48,420 nucleotides of DNA from an uncultured Oscillospiraceae bacterium (GCA_900547455.1 URGV01000015.1:1-48420), one strand, 5' to 3'; positions 27,397-36,892 are shown, numbered from the stretch's first letter. Notes: generated by a model from the letters alone, not told the origin. Translations and numbers: made by a program.

Positions 27397-27426
27397 ATTA
27401 TAAGACAAGATTCACACAAAAGTCAA
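27397..27426 (-). promoter_or_regulatory. sigma-A promoter of the GntR gene
   Basis: TTGACT (27421-27426) and TATAAT (27397-27402) are 18 bases apart on the minus strand. Next to it lies the AT-rich interrupted repeat ATAATGTATAAAATATTAT (27383-27401), a possible self-operator. Confidence 0.65.
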
Positions 27427-27467
27427 TAATACAACAATAAAATGTTCATCTTGCCCAAAAGGCGGGC

Positions 27468-28664
27468 TCAGAGACTCTCCTTCAGCGCGTCGGTAAACAA
27501 TTTTGCCTGCTCCACAGTCAGGCACAGCGGCGGTTTGAGAACAATGCTGCTGTCGCTGCCGCCAAACAAAAAGCGCTTTTCCTGCATCCTCTGTCGAACC
27601 TGCCGGCCAACCTGAGGGGAGGCAAACTCAATCGCCGCCGAGCTTCCGTAAACCCGAACATAACTTACCTTTCCCTGTCGCTGCAGCTCCTCCAATTCCT
27701 GCTGCAAAAGCTGCGAGCAGTCGCGCACCCGCTGCAGCGTCTGCGGCTGGGTGACCTCCTCCATCACCGCACAGGCCGCCGCGCAGGCGATGCAGTCGTC
27801 CCCCGCACCGCCGGTGACCGCGTGCAGATACTCTTCCTGAGGAATCTGTTTGGTGAGCAGCGCGCTGATGTGCAGGCCGTTGCCGAGTCCTTTTCCCAGC
27901 AACAGCATATCCGGCTCCACCCCTTCCTTTTGGTAGCAGTAGAGACTACCGCTTCTGCCAAGGCCGGCCTGGATCTCGTCGAAGATCAGCAGGATGCCGT
28001 TTTCCTGCGTCCACTGGCGCAGGCGTTTGAGATACCCCTGCGGCGGATAGGCGATGTCCGCCCCCTGATACGGCTCGATAATCACCGCCGCGATGTCCTG
28101 CGCCGATTCATAGCGGATTTTCTGCTGCAAAAAATCCAGGCAGAAATAGCCGCAGCTTTCCTGCTTCTTCTCAAACGGACAGTGCTGGCAGTTGGGATAG
28201 GGGTTAAACACAATGCCGGGAGCGATCGGTCCGTAATGTTCCTTGCGCTTGGGCAGTCCGGACATTGAGGCGCTCAGCAAGGTGCGGCCGTGGATGCTGT
28301 TCCAGAAGGAAATCACCTCAGTCCTTTCGGTAATTTTCTGGGCCAGGCGCACCGCCCACTCGGTCGTCTCCGAGCCGGAGGCGGTGTAGTGCACCGCTTT
28401 GAAAATGTGATTGGTACTTTCCATCAGATAATCGGTCAGCTGCTCCTTATAGCGGACTGCGCTTGACCTGCCGTTGGTGACGCCGTTGAGCGCCTCGGTG
28501 ACCTTGTCAATAAAGCGCCGGTTGCCCTGACCCAAAAAGACGCACATCTCATTTAGGTCCAGATAACGATTTCCTGCGCGGTCAAACAGCCAGGCTCCTT
28601 CGCCCTTCACAAAGTCATGCTGTCTCGGATGAAAAACAGGCTCCAGCAAATCCATTTTTCCCAT
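27468..28664 (-). CDS. class III PLP-dependent aminotransferase
   Basis: This 398-residue enzyme of the ornithine/GABA aminotransferase fold has the PLP Lys in LLLGKGLGNGL (about 255), the Asp that binds the pyridine N in LIFDEIQAGLGRSG, and SGSETTEWAVRLA near 96. A four-Cys insert, NCQHCPFEKKQESCGYFC (about 160-177), may bind metal or just decorate a loop. It would move an omega- or alpha-amino group from a product of the operon. It is the last gene of the uptake operon, 18 bases after the creatininase-family gene. The substrate is unknown. Confidence 0.9.
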   Translation of the reverse strand: MGKMDLLEPVFHPRQHDFVKGEGAWLFDRAGNRYLDLNEMCVFLGQGNRRFIDKVTEALNGVTNGRSSAVRYKEQLTDYLMESTNHIFKAVHYTASGSETTEWAVRLAQKITERTEVISFWNSIHGRTLLSASMSGLPKRKEHYGPIAPGIVFNPYPNCQHCPFEKKQESCGYFCLDFLQQKIRYESAQDIAAVIIEPYQGADIAYPPQGYLKRLRQWTQENGILLIFDEIQAGLGRSGSLYCYQKEGVEPDMLLLGKGLGNGLHISALLTKQIPQEEYLHAVTGGAGDDCIACAAACAVMEEVTQPQTLQRVRDCSQLLQQELEELQRQGKVSYVRVYGSSAAIEFASPQVGRQVRQRMQEKRFLFGGSDSSIVLKPPLCLTVEQAKLFTDALKESL

Positions 28665-28682
28665 CTTTCCTTCCCCCTTTTT

Positions 28683-29438
28683 TTATTTTTCCGGGCTCCA
28701 GCGGATAAACCCCTCGGTGAATAGGACCAGCCGCTCCACCATGCTCTTCAGGATCAATTCGCCCTTCTCTCTGGTCGCCAGCTTGCTGTTGCCGTTGACG
28801 CCGTGCGGGGTATTCATCGCCATGCTGATATGTGCGACGGCCCGCCCATTCTGAATCTGATTCTCCACCGGCATTTCTCGGTATTCCTCTACTGCACATT
28901 CCATCTTCACAAGCTCCGGCCGGATGGCCAACAGAACCGATGTCTCCTCCTCATCCCCATGACCGCCCGCTTTTTGCTGACAGACCTGGTCCGCTGCCTC
29001 CCCGCTGAGGCCATTGTAGTTGGTAACCGCTACCGTGGCGCCATATTTGTTGCGCATGGTGTGGGAGAGAATTTGCAGCGGAATGTGGGTAGAGATGCCG
29101 CCATCGATAATGATAAACTTTTTGACGCCAAACCGCACAAAGCTGTACAGGATATCCTCCACATAGTGCATAAAGTTTTCCGCCTCGATGTGTACCGAAC
29201 CCTTCCAACCGACAAACGCCGGGAAGTAGGCAAAGGGCAGGGTCGGCAGGGTGACAACCTCGCAGCGGCGGGTCAGCTCGGCGGCAAGGTAGTCGGTCAC
29301 GTAGTAGTCGGTGCCCATCGGCAGATGGCTGCCGTGCTCCTTGCTGCCGCCGCCGATTGGCAGAACGATAACCGTGTTTTCATTGATCTGTTCACAGCAC
29401 TCCGGATAGGTGATCTCCTTGATAAAGGTGCCTTTCAT
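28683..29438 (-). CDS. creatininase-family amidohydrolase
   Basis: This 251-residue metal hydrolase of the creatinine amidohydrolase/MftE fold has metal ligands in PIGGGSKEHGSHLPMGTDY (Glu, His, Asp near 34-45), a later His (STHIPLQ) and HGDEEETS near 160 (His and Glu). The family opens small cyclic or linear amides (creatinine, formamides, a peptide end in mycofactocin). It follows oppF by 7 bases. Its place between a peptide importer and an aminotransferase suggests that it opens an imported lactam or amide so that a free amine reaches the aminotransferase; that is inference. Confidence 0.88.
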   Translation of the reverse strand: MKGTFIKEITYPECCEQINENTVIVLPIGGGSKEHGSHLPMGTDYYVTDYLAAELTRRCEVVTLPTLPFAYFPAFVGWKGSVHIEAENFMHYVEDILYSFVRFGVKKFIIIDGGISTHIPLQILSHTMRNKYGATVAVTNYNGLSGEAADQVCQQKAGGHGDEEETSVLLAIRPELVKMECAVEEYREMPVENQIQNGRAVAHISMAMNTPHGVNGNSKLATREKGELILKSMVERLVLFTEGFIRWSPEK

Positions 29439-29445
29439 CCTTCCA

Positions 29446-30423
29446 TCATTCCTTTCTTAAAAGCATCTCCTGACAAAAATGGCAGGCCACAAAATGTCCC
29501 GGCTCTATCTCTTCCAATTGCGGGGGCTGCTCCTGACAGATTTGTTTTGCCCACATGCAGCGGGTGCAGAACTTGCAGCCCTTGGGGGCGTTGATCGGAT
29601 TGGGGATTTCCCCCTCTAGTTTAATCCTTCTGGAAGACCAACCCGCGTCGTCGATCTGCGGCACCGCGGAAAAGAGCGCCCTGGTGTAGGGGTGAACCGG
29701 ATTTTCATCGATCTGCTGCGCATCGGCCAGTTCCACCACCGAGCCCAGATACATGATGCAGATGCGGTCGGAGATGTGTCGCACCATCGACAGGTCGTGG
29801 GAAATGAACAGGTAGGTCAATCCCAGCTCCTTCTGCAGGTCCATCAGCAGATTGATGACCTGCGCCTGAATCGAGCTGTCCAGCGCCGCGATCGGCTCGT
29901 CGCAGACGATGAATTCCGGCTCGGTGGCAAGCGCCCGCGCGATGCCGATTCTCTGCCGCTGCCCGCCGGACAGCTCGTGCGGAAAGCGGGAAACCATCTC
30001 TCTCGGGAGACCAACCCGCTCCAGCAGCTCCTGGCATCGCTTCTGCCTCTGGGAGGAGCTCATCGAAAAGTGAACCTTCATCCCCTCCTCAATGATGCTG
30101 CCGATCGACATTCTGGGGTCCAGGCAGGAGTAGGGGTCCTGGAAAATCATCTGGTTGTCCTTCTGAAACTGCTTCTTTTGCTGGGCGCTCGCCTTTTCCC
30201 GGTCCTGTCCCTGATACAAAATCTCCCCGGAGGTTTTGGGGTAAACGCCGAGGATGGTGCGGCCCAGCGTGGTCTTGCCACAGCCGGACTCTCCTACCAG
30301 GCTCAGGGTCTCACCTTTATAGATGTTCAGCGTAACCCGGTCCACCGCCTTCACCGAGCGTTTGTGGGAAGCGGGGAAATATTTGCACAGATCCTTTACC
30401 TCAAACAGCACTTGCTTTTCCAC
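29446..30423 (-). CDS. oligopeptide ABC transporter ATPase (OppF-type)
   Basis: This 325-residue ATPase has Walker [10 protein letters not shown], signature LSGGQRQRIGIARA, Walker B FIVCDEPIAALD and switch His in FISHDLSMV. The C-terminal oligo-HPY region contains a Cys-rich stretch (GCKFCTRCMWAKQIC), common in OppD/OppF. The start is a GTG that shares its first base with the oppD stop (TAGTG), with AAGGAGGG upstream. It works with OppD as the second motor subunit. Confidence 0.93.
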   Translation of the reverse strand: MEKQVLFEVKDLCKYFPASHKRSVKAVDRVTLNIYKGETLSLVGESGCGKTTLGRTILGVYPKTSGEILYQGQDREKASAQQKKQFQKDNQMIFQDPYSCLDPRMSIGSIIEEGMKVHFSMSSSQRQKRCQELLERVGLPREMVSRFPHELSGGQRQRIGIARALATEPEFIVCDEPIAALDSSIQAQVINLLMDLQKELGLTYLFISHDLSMVRHISDRICIMYLGSVVELADAQQIDENPVHPYTRALFSAVPQIDDAGWSSRRIKLEGEIPNPINAPKGCKFCTRCMWAKQICQEQPPQLEEIEPGHFVACHFCQEMLLRKE

Positions 30424-31433
30424 TATCTGCTCCCTCCTTCACGAACATGCTGCGGCGCCATGGGATGGTTGAGCCAGCAGGACGCCTGGTGCGTCGGCGA
30501 AAAAACGGTTGGCTGTGGCGCGCACTTTCTGCAGACCGGCATGCAGTAACGGCATCTGGCCGCAAACGGGCAGCCCTCTATCGGCAGGCTGAGGTTTGGC
30601 GGCGTGCCCTTGAGCGAGTACAGCCGGCTCTTTCTGGGCAGGCTGCGGCTGGGGATCGAGTCGAGCAGCGCCCAGGTGTAGGGATGCTTGGGGCTGCGGA
30701 AGATCTCCTCCTTGGTGCCCCGCTCCACCACCCGGCCGGCATACATGACCTGGATGCGGTCTGCAAAGTCCGCCACGACACCCAGATCGTGGGTGACCAG
30801 GATAATCGACATGCCGAACTTTTCCCGCAAGCCCTTGAGCAGGTCCAGCAGCTGCGCCTGGATGGTGACGTCCAGCGCGGTGGTCGGCTCGTCGGCAATC
30901 AGAATCTTGGGGTTGCAGGAAAGCGCCATGGCGATCATCACCCTCTGCCGCATGCCGCCGGACATCTGGTGCGGATAATTTTTTAATCTTTCCTCGGGGT
31001 TGGGGATCTCCACCAGCCGCAGCAGCTCACAGGCGCGCTGCATGGCCTCCTGGCGGGAGACTCGATTGTGCAGACGGATGCACTCGGCAATCTGTTTGCC
31101 GACCCGCATGGTCGGATTGAGCGAGGTCATCGAGTCCTGAAAGATCATGCTGATCCCAGCCCCGCGCAGATCGCTGAGCTCATTTTTATCCATCTTTAAA
31201 ATATCCTTGCCCTCAAACAGAATCTGCGACCCGTCCGCGATGGTGCCAGTGGTGCGGCCAAACAGGCGCAGAATCGACTTGGCCGTCACCGTCTTTCCGC
31301 AGCCGGATTCACCAACCATCGCCAGCGTTTCCTTCTGGTCCAGCACAAAATCGACACCCTGCACCGCCCTGACCGTTCCCAGATAACTTTTGAAGGAAAC
31401 GTTTAGATTTTTGACTTCCAAAATATGCTCCAT
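30423..31433 (-). CDS. oligopeptide ABC transporter ATPase (OppD-type)
   Basis: This 336-residue ATPase has Walker [10 protein letters not shown], the [18 protein letters not shown] signature region, Walker [13 protein letters not shown] and switch His in [11 protein letters not shown]. The C-terminal oligo-HPY extension has five Cys ([17 protein letters not shown]). It starts 5 bases after the oppC stop and overlaps the oppF start by one base. Confidence 0.93.
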   Translation of the reverse strand: MEHILEVKNLNVSFKSYLGTVRAVQGVDFVLDQKETLAMVGESGCGKTVTAKSILRLFGRTTGTIADGSQILFEGKDILKMDKNELSDLRGAGISMIFQDSMTSLNPTMRVGKQIAECIRLHNRVSRQEAMQRACELLRLVEIPNPEERLKNYPHQMSGGMRQRVMIAMALSCNPKILIADEPTTALDVTIQAQLLDLLKGLREKFGMSIILVTHDLGVVADFADRIQVMYAGRVVERGTKEEIFRSPKHPYTWALLDSIPSRSLPRKSRLYSLKGTPPNLSLPIEGCPFAARCRYCMPVCRKCAPQPTVFSPTHQASCWLNHPMAPQHVREGGSR

Positions 31434-31438
31434 CTTTT

Positions 31439-32374
31439 TTACCTCCGAAGTTTGGGGTCAAGCGCGTCTCTGAGTCCGTCTCCGATCAGCGTAAAGCACA
31501 GCATGGTCAACGCAATCAGACCTGCCGGCGCCACCAGCTGGTACGGGTAGAACAGGAAGTTGAGCGATGCCGCCGAGCACAGTGCGCCCCAGCTGGTAGC
31601 CGGTGGCTGTACGCCCAGGCCGACATAGCTCAAAAAGGCTTCGCTGAAGATAAATCCCGGGATGCGGAAGGTGATGTTGACGATGATGACGCTTAAAGTG
31701 TTCGGAATGAAGTGGGTGACAACGCTGGTCAAGGGTTTGACGCCCATCACCTTTGCCGCCATGACATACTCCGAGCTGCTAATCTGCAGCATCTGGGAGC
31801 GCACCAGGCGGGCAATGGGGCACCAGCCGGTCACGCACATGGCGAACAGCAGGGTCGGCACGCTACTGCTGTCCAGGATGACCGACAGCAGGATGATGAC
31901 CAGCATGTTTGGCACGCTGCTCAAGATTTCCACAATGCGCATCAGGATGTTGTCCACCCAGCCGCCAAAGTAGGCCGCAATGCCGCCGTAGATGCAGCCG
32001 ATGACCGAAACGATCAGCGAGCCAAAAAGGCCGATGATGATCGAAACCCGTCCGCCCTCCCAGACGCGGGAAAACAGATCGCGTCCCAGCTGGTCGGTAC
32101 CAAACCAATACGCTAAACATGGACGAATGTTGCGGTGCTCCAGATTGACCGCTTCCATATCATATGGCACCAGGTGCGGACCAATAATTGTCATGAGAAC
32201 GATAAGCAGCAAAACTACCGTCGCTGCCAGAGCCACCTTATTCTCCATAAAACGCTTAAAGGAAAGTTGCCAATAGGTCAGAGACACCGCCGGCATCTGC
32301 TCTGCAGCAGCGTCGTCGCAGCCTTCAATCACAAAATCTTCCGGTTTTGGGGTGTAGGTCAATTCTTTTTCCAT
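31439..32374 (-). CDS. oligopeptide ABC transporter permease (OppC-type)
   Basis: This 311-residue membrane subunit has the OppC N-terminal domain (ALAATVVLLLIVLMTIIGPHLVPYD) and five to six helices. The EAA coupling loop is VMAAKVMGVKPLTSVVTHFIPNTL, and AFLSYVGLGVQPPATSWG is typical of the family. It pairs with OppB and lies 12 bases downstream of it. Confidence 0.93.
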   Translation of the reverse strand: MEKELTYTPKPEDFVIEGCDDAAAEQMPAVSLTYWQLSFKRFMENKVALAATVVLLLIVLMTIIGPHLVPYDMEAVNLEHRNIRPCLAYWFGTDQLGRDLFSRVWEGGRVSIIIGLFGSLIVSVIGCIYGGIAAYFGGWVDNILMRIVEILSSVPNMLVIILLSVILDSSSVPTLLFAMCVTGWCPIARLVRSQMLQISSSEYVMAAKVMGVKPLTSVVTHFIPNTLSVIIVNITFRIPGFIFSEAFLSYVGLGVQPPATSWGALCSAASLNFLFYPYQLVAPAGLIALTMLCFTLIGDGLRDALDPKLRR

Positions 32375-32386
32375 CTGGCTCCCTCC

Positions 32387-33316
32387 TTACTTTTTCTCTG
32401 CCAGGCGAATCCTCGGGTCCAGGATGCCCAGCAGGATGTCGGTCACCAGCACCGACAGGATATAAATTCCGGTGAAGATGATGTTGAGTCCCAAAATCAT
32501 CGAATAGTCGCGGTCGTTGATCGCGCTGATGAAGTAGGTGCCCAGGCCCGGCAGGGCGAAGATGCTCTCCACGATGAACGAGCCGGAGAAGATCGAGGCC
32601 ACGCTGGTGCACAGCACGGTCAGGCAGGGCAAAAACGAGTTGCGGAAGATGTGCAGCAGCACGATGCGCGGCGTCTTTGCACCCTTTGCCTCCGCGGTCA
32701 GGATGTAGTCCTGGCTGGTGGTGTCCAGCACACTGGAACGCATGTAGCGCGCATAGGTCGCGATGGGACCAACGCACAGGCAGATGACCGGCAGCACCAT
32801 GTGCTTGGCTGTGCCCCAGCCGGTGGTTGGGAAGATCGGCCAGACAACGCTGAACACATACTGCAAAAAGGACGCGGTGACAAAGGTCGGGATCGTGGTG
32901 CCCAGCAGTGCCAGCACCATGATCGTCCTGTCCGAAAAGCGGTTGCGGTTGAGCGCCGCGATGATTCCCAGAATGGTGCCCACCACAAATCCAATTGCCA
33001 GCGCGATGCCGCCCACCTGCGCGGAAACCGGCGCAAAGGAGGCCGCAATTTCCGCAACCGTTCTGCCCGGGTAACGCAGAGAGGAACCCAAATCCCCCGA
33101 GAAAAGCTGCTTCATAAAGCGGACATACTGCACAATCAGCGGCTGGTCAAAGCCGTACTTTTCCATGTACAGCACCCTTGTCTCCTCCGGCAGATCCTGA
33201 ATCATGGCGCTGAACGGGTCGCCCGGAATGCTGTGCACCAGAAAGAAGGTGAGCGTTGTGACAATCAGCATGACCAGCACCATGTACAGGACGCGCTTTA
33301 AGATATATCGAGCCAT
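32387..33316 (-). CDS. oligopeptide ABC transporter permease (OppB-type)
   Basis: This 309-residue membrane subunit has the usual DppB/OppB N-terminus (ARYILKRVLYMVLVMLIVTTLTFFLVHSIPGDP) and the EAA loop LTAEAKGAKTPRIVLLHIFRNSFLP. It is the first permease gene after the binding protein and is separated from it by a hairpin (33362-33392). Confidence 0.93.
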   Translation of the reverse strand: MARYILKRVLYMVLVMLIVTTLTFFLVHSIPGDPFSAMIQDLPEETRVLYMEKYGFDQPLIVQYVRFMKQLFSGDLGSSLRYPGRTVAEIAASFAPVSAQVGGIALAIGFVVGTILGIIAALNRNRFSDRTIMVLALLGTTIPTFVTASFLQYVFSVVWPIFPTTGWGTAKHMVLPVICLCVGPIATYARYMRSSVLDTTSQDYILTAEAKGAKTPRIVLLHIFRNSFLPCLTVLCTSVASIFSGSFIVESIFALPGLGTYFISAINDRDYSMILGLNIIFTGIYILSVLVTDILLGILDPRIRLAEKK

Positions 33317-33361
33317 TTTTCCACCTCACTGTTCTTCTATAATACCTATTCTCTGAAAAGG

Positions 33362-33392
33362 AAGGCCCGCGGAAAAGATTCCGCAGGCCCTT
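33362..33392 (-). terminator. intercistronic hairpin after the binding-protein gene
   Basis: GGCCCGCGGAA (33364-33374) pairs with TTCCGCAGGCC (33379-33389) with one mismatch. On the minus strand a short T run follows. This is a common device for making more binding protein than permease. Confidence 0.7.
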
Positions 33393-33397
33393 TTCTC

Positions 33398-35113
33398 CTA
33401 CTGATTTCTTCCGATTGTGTACAGCTTCTGCATACCTACAGTATCAAATGGGTTGTTGTCCAAGCCGTGAACATAGGGGTAAGAGAAGAGCAGCGAGCCG
33501 TTATAGCAGATCGGGGCAATAGCCGCTTCGGTGATCAGCAGGTTTTCCGCCTGCGCGTAAAGCTCCAGCCTTGCCTGGTCATCGACTGTGGAGGAGGCTT
33601 CATTGACCAGCTGCTGATACTCCTCGTTGACCCACTTAGACTGGCCGCCGCTTTCGGACGACCATCTGGAAAGCTGGAAGAGCGGCTCTACGTTGGCACC
33701 CCAGCTGGTCAAACCCATCTGGAAATTGCCGGAGTTCATATTTGACATATGGGTCGCGGAATCATTGAATTCCAGCTCAATGACAACGCCTAAGGCGCTC
33801 TGCCACATCTGCTGATAAAATTCACCGATCGACTTTGTCTTTGCGTTGGTGCCGCCCATGCTCAGCGTGACGGTCAGCGCAGACGGATCATCGCCGACTC
33901 CCAGCTCCTGCATGCCTTCAATCAACAGCGCCTTTGGATCGGGGTTGGCTTCCTGCAGGGCAAGCAGCGGTTCGGGAGCATAGTCATGGTAGTGAAGCTG
34001 TCCTACCGAACTCTCCTCCGGAATGAGGCCGTAAGCCGGAGTAGTCAGTCCGTTCTGGAGAATTTCCGAATAGGATTCCCTGTCAATCGACAAAGAAAAA
34101 GCCTGACGGATCTTCTGGTTCTGGAAAATTTCGTCCTGACAGTTAAACACAAGCATGACGGTACGGGCTGCGGAGTAAGGCTCCTCCACCAGTTTTCCTC
34201 CCTCGCGGAATTTGTCGATGTAATCGGCGTCCGAGACATTCAGGTAATCCAGCGAGCCGTTTTCCAGAGAAGAAAGCTGGGCGGTCGTGTCATTCATAAT
34301 CAAATAATGGAAGCTTTGCAGTTTCACATTTTCTGCGTCCCAATACTGATCATTTTTTTCAAAGGTAAGCTGGCTGTTGTGTACCCAATCCGTCAGGATA
34401 AATGGGCCGCAGCTAATGACGCTTTCCGCATTTGCGCCCAATGTGTCGCCATACTCGTCGACATAATCCTGCCGCTGTGGGAAGAAATCGACGGTGGAGA
34501 GCAGCGATGGGGACGGCTGAGAAAGGGTAATCTCCAGCGTGCTGTCATCAATCGCCTTCACGCCAATTTCAGACGGATCAACTTCTCCCGCTACTGCCTG
34601 CGAGAAATTCACAATCGCAGAATAGTCGCTGGAGAAAGCAAAGGTGTTGGCCGGAGTGGCCTGACGGATCAGAGCGCCGGCGTAATCTTCGGCAGTAACC
34701 GGCTGGCCGTCGCTCCAGTAATTCTCCCTCAGGTGGAAGGTGTAAACCAGGCCATCATCCGAGACGTCCCAACTCTCCGCACCAGCCGGGGTAACGATGC
34801 CATCCTCAATGCGCGTCAGCGGTTCCAGAACGTTATAGAATACATTTCTGTCCTGAATCATACTAAATCTTGCCACATCAAGGACGGTCGGCTCATCGGC
34901 AAGCAATACATTCAGATATTGATTCTCATCCAGTTCCCCATCCTCATCCGTGCGCCCGACGGTGCTAGCTGCACTGGTCTGCTCTGTCGTATCGGATGGT
35001 TCCGTCGTGCTGGTACTGGGGGTGCTGCTTTCTGGTACCGGTGCGCCCTGGCATCCTGTCGCTGTCACCGCCAAGGCAAGCGCCAGCAGCAACGCTGCAA
35101 TCTTCTTTTTCAT
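33398..35113 (-). CDS. peptide-binding lipoprotein (OppA/DppA, SBP family 5)
   Basis: This 571-residue extracellular binding lipoprotein has a lipoprotein signal (KKKIAALLLALALAVTATGC, lipid-modified Cys about 21), then a Ser/Thr-rich linker, then the family 5 fold. It carries family features such as TFHLRENYWSDGQPVTAEDYAGAL (about 130-153) and FQNQKIRQAFSLSIDRESY (about 335-353). The latter half is somewhat AT-richer than its neighbours. It captures a peptide-like or cationic ligand for OppBCDF. Confidence 0.93.
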   Translation of the reverse strand: MKKKIAALLLALALAVTATGCQGAPVPESSTPSTSTTEPSDTTEQTSAASTVGRTDEDGELDENQYLNVLLADEPTVLDVARFSMIQDRNVFYNVLEPLTRIEDGIVTPAGAESWDVSDDGLVYTFHLRENYWSDGQPVTAEDYAGALIRQATPANTFAFSSDYSAIVNFSQAVAGEVDPSEIGVKAIDDSTLEITLSQPSPSLLSTVDFFPQRQDYVDEYGDTLGANAESVISCGPFILTDWVHNSQLTFEKNDQYWDAENVKLQSFHYLIMNDTTAQLSSLENGSLDYLNVSDADYIDKFREGGKLVEEPYSAARTVMLVFNCQDEIFQNQKIRQAFSLSIDRESYSEILQNGLTTPAYGLIPEESSVGQLHYHDYAPEPLLALQEANPDPKALLIEGMQELGVGDDPSALTVTLSMGGTNAKTKSIGEFYQQMWQSALGVVIELEFNDSATHMSNMNSGNFQMGLTSWGANVEPLFQLSRWSSESGGQSKWVNEEYQQLVNEASSTVDDQARLELYAQAENLLITEAAIAPICYNGSLLFSYPYVHGLDNNPFDTVGMQKLYTIGRNQ

Positions 35114-35140
35114 CTTGAGTCCTCCTTAAACTTATTTTAA

Positions 35141-35962
35141 TTACACCGCCGGAATCGGGTGAGCCCGAAACCACGCGATAACGTCTGAAAAATAGCTGGT
35201 CCCTTTGAGCGAGTGGTCCGCCCTTCCAAAAAATTCCAGCTTGTACTCCTTGCCGTACTTTTGCAGCTGCTCGCCCATCCTGCGCGCCTGAGAAATATCG
35301 ACGCGCCAGTCATCGTCGCCCTGACAGATGAGGATCGGCGGCTTGATCTTGTCCGCCCAGCAGACTGCCGAGCGTTTGCGGTACTCCTCCGGGAGCTGCT
35401 CCGGCGTGCCGCCTACTAGCTCCAGAAACACCTGCTTCATGCTGTCCTCCCGCCGGTTGTACATATCGACGCAGTCCGCAACGCCGGCGCCAATCGAGGC
35501 CGCTACGATGCGGTCATCCAGCGCACAGCAGCGATAGGTCATCATGCCGCCGCGGGAATGCCCCGCCATATAGACGCCGCCCTTGAGCGTTTCCGGCAGC
35601 TCCAGGGCAATGTCGATCAGGCGAAGCACATCGTTGACATCTGCTCCGCCAAATTCCTCCTGTCCAGTGCCGCCGCAGTTGCCACGGTATTGGCTGCCCA
35701 AAACAACAAAGCCCTGGCTGGCATATTTGCAGATCACCTGCGGGCGCAGCGCCGAAAACGCTCGATTGCCTCCTCGATTAAAAATGACCGCCGGCAGCGG
35801 ACCTTTTTCCTCTCTGGGCACACCCACATAGCCGCGCACCTCACAGTCGTCCGAACGATAACAGATGCTGACCAGCTGCACCTGAGGATATTCCTCCGCT
35901 GGTTCCTCCTCTTCTGCCCAGATGATCCACCGGTTCTGCCGCAGCTGCCCCAAAATATCCAT
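35141..35962 (-). CDS. prolyl-oligopeptidase-like alpha/beta hydrolase (S9 type)
   Basis: This 273-residue cytosolic hydrolase has the nucleophile elbow AGHSRGGMM (about 140), the Asp in ICQGDDDWRV (about 219) and the His in GRADHSLKG (about 249), a complete triad in S9-like order. There is no signal peptide, so it acts after uptake. It is the first gene of the operon, immediately behind the promoter/operator at 35986-36066, and probably cuts the imported peptide or ester. Confidence 0.88.
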   Translation of the reverse strand: MDILGQLRQNRWIIWAEEEEPAEEYPQVQLVSICYRSDDCEVRGYVGVPREEKGPLPAVIFNRGGNRAFSALRPQVICKYASQGFVVLGSQYRGNCGGTGQEEFGGADVNDVLRLIDIALELPETLKGGVYMAGHSRGGMMTYRCCALDDRIVAASIGAGVADCVDMYNRREDSMKQVFLELVGGTPEQLPEEYRKRSAVCWADKIKPPILICQGDDDWRVDISQARRMGEQLQKYGKEYKLEFFGRADHSLKGTSYFSDVIAWFRAHPIPAV

Positions 35963-35985
35963 CCACTTCCACCATCCTTTCTCGA

Positions 35986-36066
35986 TTTATATAATATAAG
36001 TTAATATAACTTTATATAATGTTATGTCTTTATTGCTATCATAACACCCTCGTCATTTTTTGTCAA
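35986..36066 (-). promoter_or_regulatory. promoter and operator of the peptide-uptake operon
   Basis: TTGACA (36061-36066) and TATGAT (36038-36043) are 17 bases apart on the minus strand. Just downstream lies the perfect palindrome AAGTTA-ATA-TAACTT (35998-36012), bracketed by two direct copies of TTTATATAAT (35986-35995 and 36011-36020). This is a likely roadblock operator, perhaps for the GntR protein at the far end of the cluster. Confidence 0.75.
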
Positions 36067-36173
36067 TCATTTCTTTAAAATTTCCTGATCAAAAAATATT
36101 TTTGTTTATAATTTATAAAACGCAAGCTTTTAAAGAAGCAAAACAGCCATTGCCTGATTCTTTTGCATACACA

Positions 36174-36209
36174 AAAAGGCCCCGCGATCGCTTGATCGCA
36201 GGGCCTTTT
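36174..36209 (-). terminator. terminator after the FNT gene
   Basis: AAAAGGCCC, then CGCGATC, pairs with GATCGC, then AGGGCCTTTT, closing a small GCTT loop. A and T runs on both sides could work in both directions. Confidence 0.88.
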
Positions 36210-36218
36210 GTGTCCCTT

Positions 36219-36851
36219 TTATTTTTGTGATGCGGAAACTCTTCTCACCATCTCCGGAATCAGCCCTCCCACCATGTTGCCAGCTGTCATGACCAGCAGG
36301 TAGAGGACGGTGCGCAGGCTCCACATATTGGCAACCGAGAAGTAAAACATATTTGCCACGCAGTGCTCAAAGCCTGCCAGGATAAAGACCATGACGCCCA
36401 GGAAAATCGCCAGGTATTTTCCCAGTGTATGCGGGTTGCTCTTAAAATTTTCCACTGCAATGTAGATCATCAGGTTGCAGAACACCGCCAGAATAAAGAT
36501 GCTCAGCAGCGAATCGGACAGTTTTGTCTCACACAATCCCTGCGCCTTTTCCGCCAGGGCACTCCCTGCGCGGGTCAGGCGAATCAGGTAGCCGGTCGCC
36601 GCCGCTCCAACCAGATTGCCCACCCATATCTGCAGCAGCCACAGCAGGTATTTTCCCTTCTGTTCGCTGCCTGGTAGATAGCAAGCCTTTCCGGTAAAGA
36701 GGTTATACCCCAAGGTGCAGATGGTAAACAGTCCGCTGGCAAACAGCGCCGCACCCACCATCTTGTTGTCCAAACTGAGGTAAACAATTCCCCCAACCCC
36801 GATGCAGATGCCTGCCATGATGGATTTCAGCCACGATTCTTTGGTAATCAA
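36219..36851 (-). CDS. formate/nitrite transporter (FNT) family channel, short form
   Basis: This gene encodes 210 residues from a TTG at 36851, which has a perfect GGGAGG site 8 bases upstream; a GTG at 36887 would add 12 residues. It has six hydrophobic segments and the FNT hallmarks SIMAGICIGVGG, NLVGAAATGY and the central-His motif GFEHCVANMFYF. FNT pentamers pass formate, nitrite, lactate or hydrosulfide. It is shorter than the usual 260-280 residues because loops and tail are minimal. It follows the VOC gene closely on the same strand. Confidence 0.88.
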   Translation of the reverse strand: MITKESWLKSIMAGICIGVGGIVYLSLDNKMVGAALFASGLFTICTLGYNLFTGKACYLPGSEQKGKYLLWLLQIWVGNLVGAAATGYLIRLTRAGSALAEKAQGLCETKLSDSLLSIFILAVFCNLMIYIAVENFKSNPHTLGKYLAIFLGVMVFILAGFEHCVANMFYFSVANMWSLRTVLYLLVMTAGNMVGGLIPEMVRRVSASQK

Positions 36852-36892
36852 TCCAAATTCCTCCCTTTTCTCTTCCCACTTTTTCACTCTTC

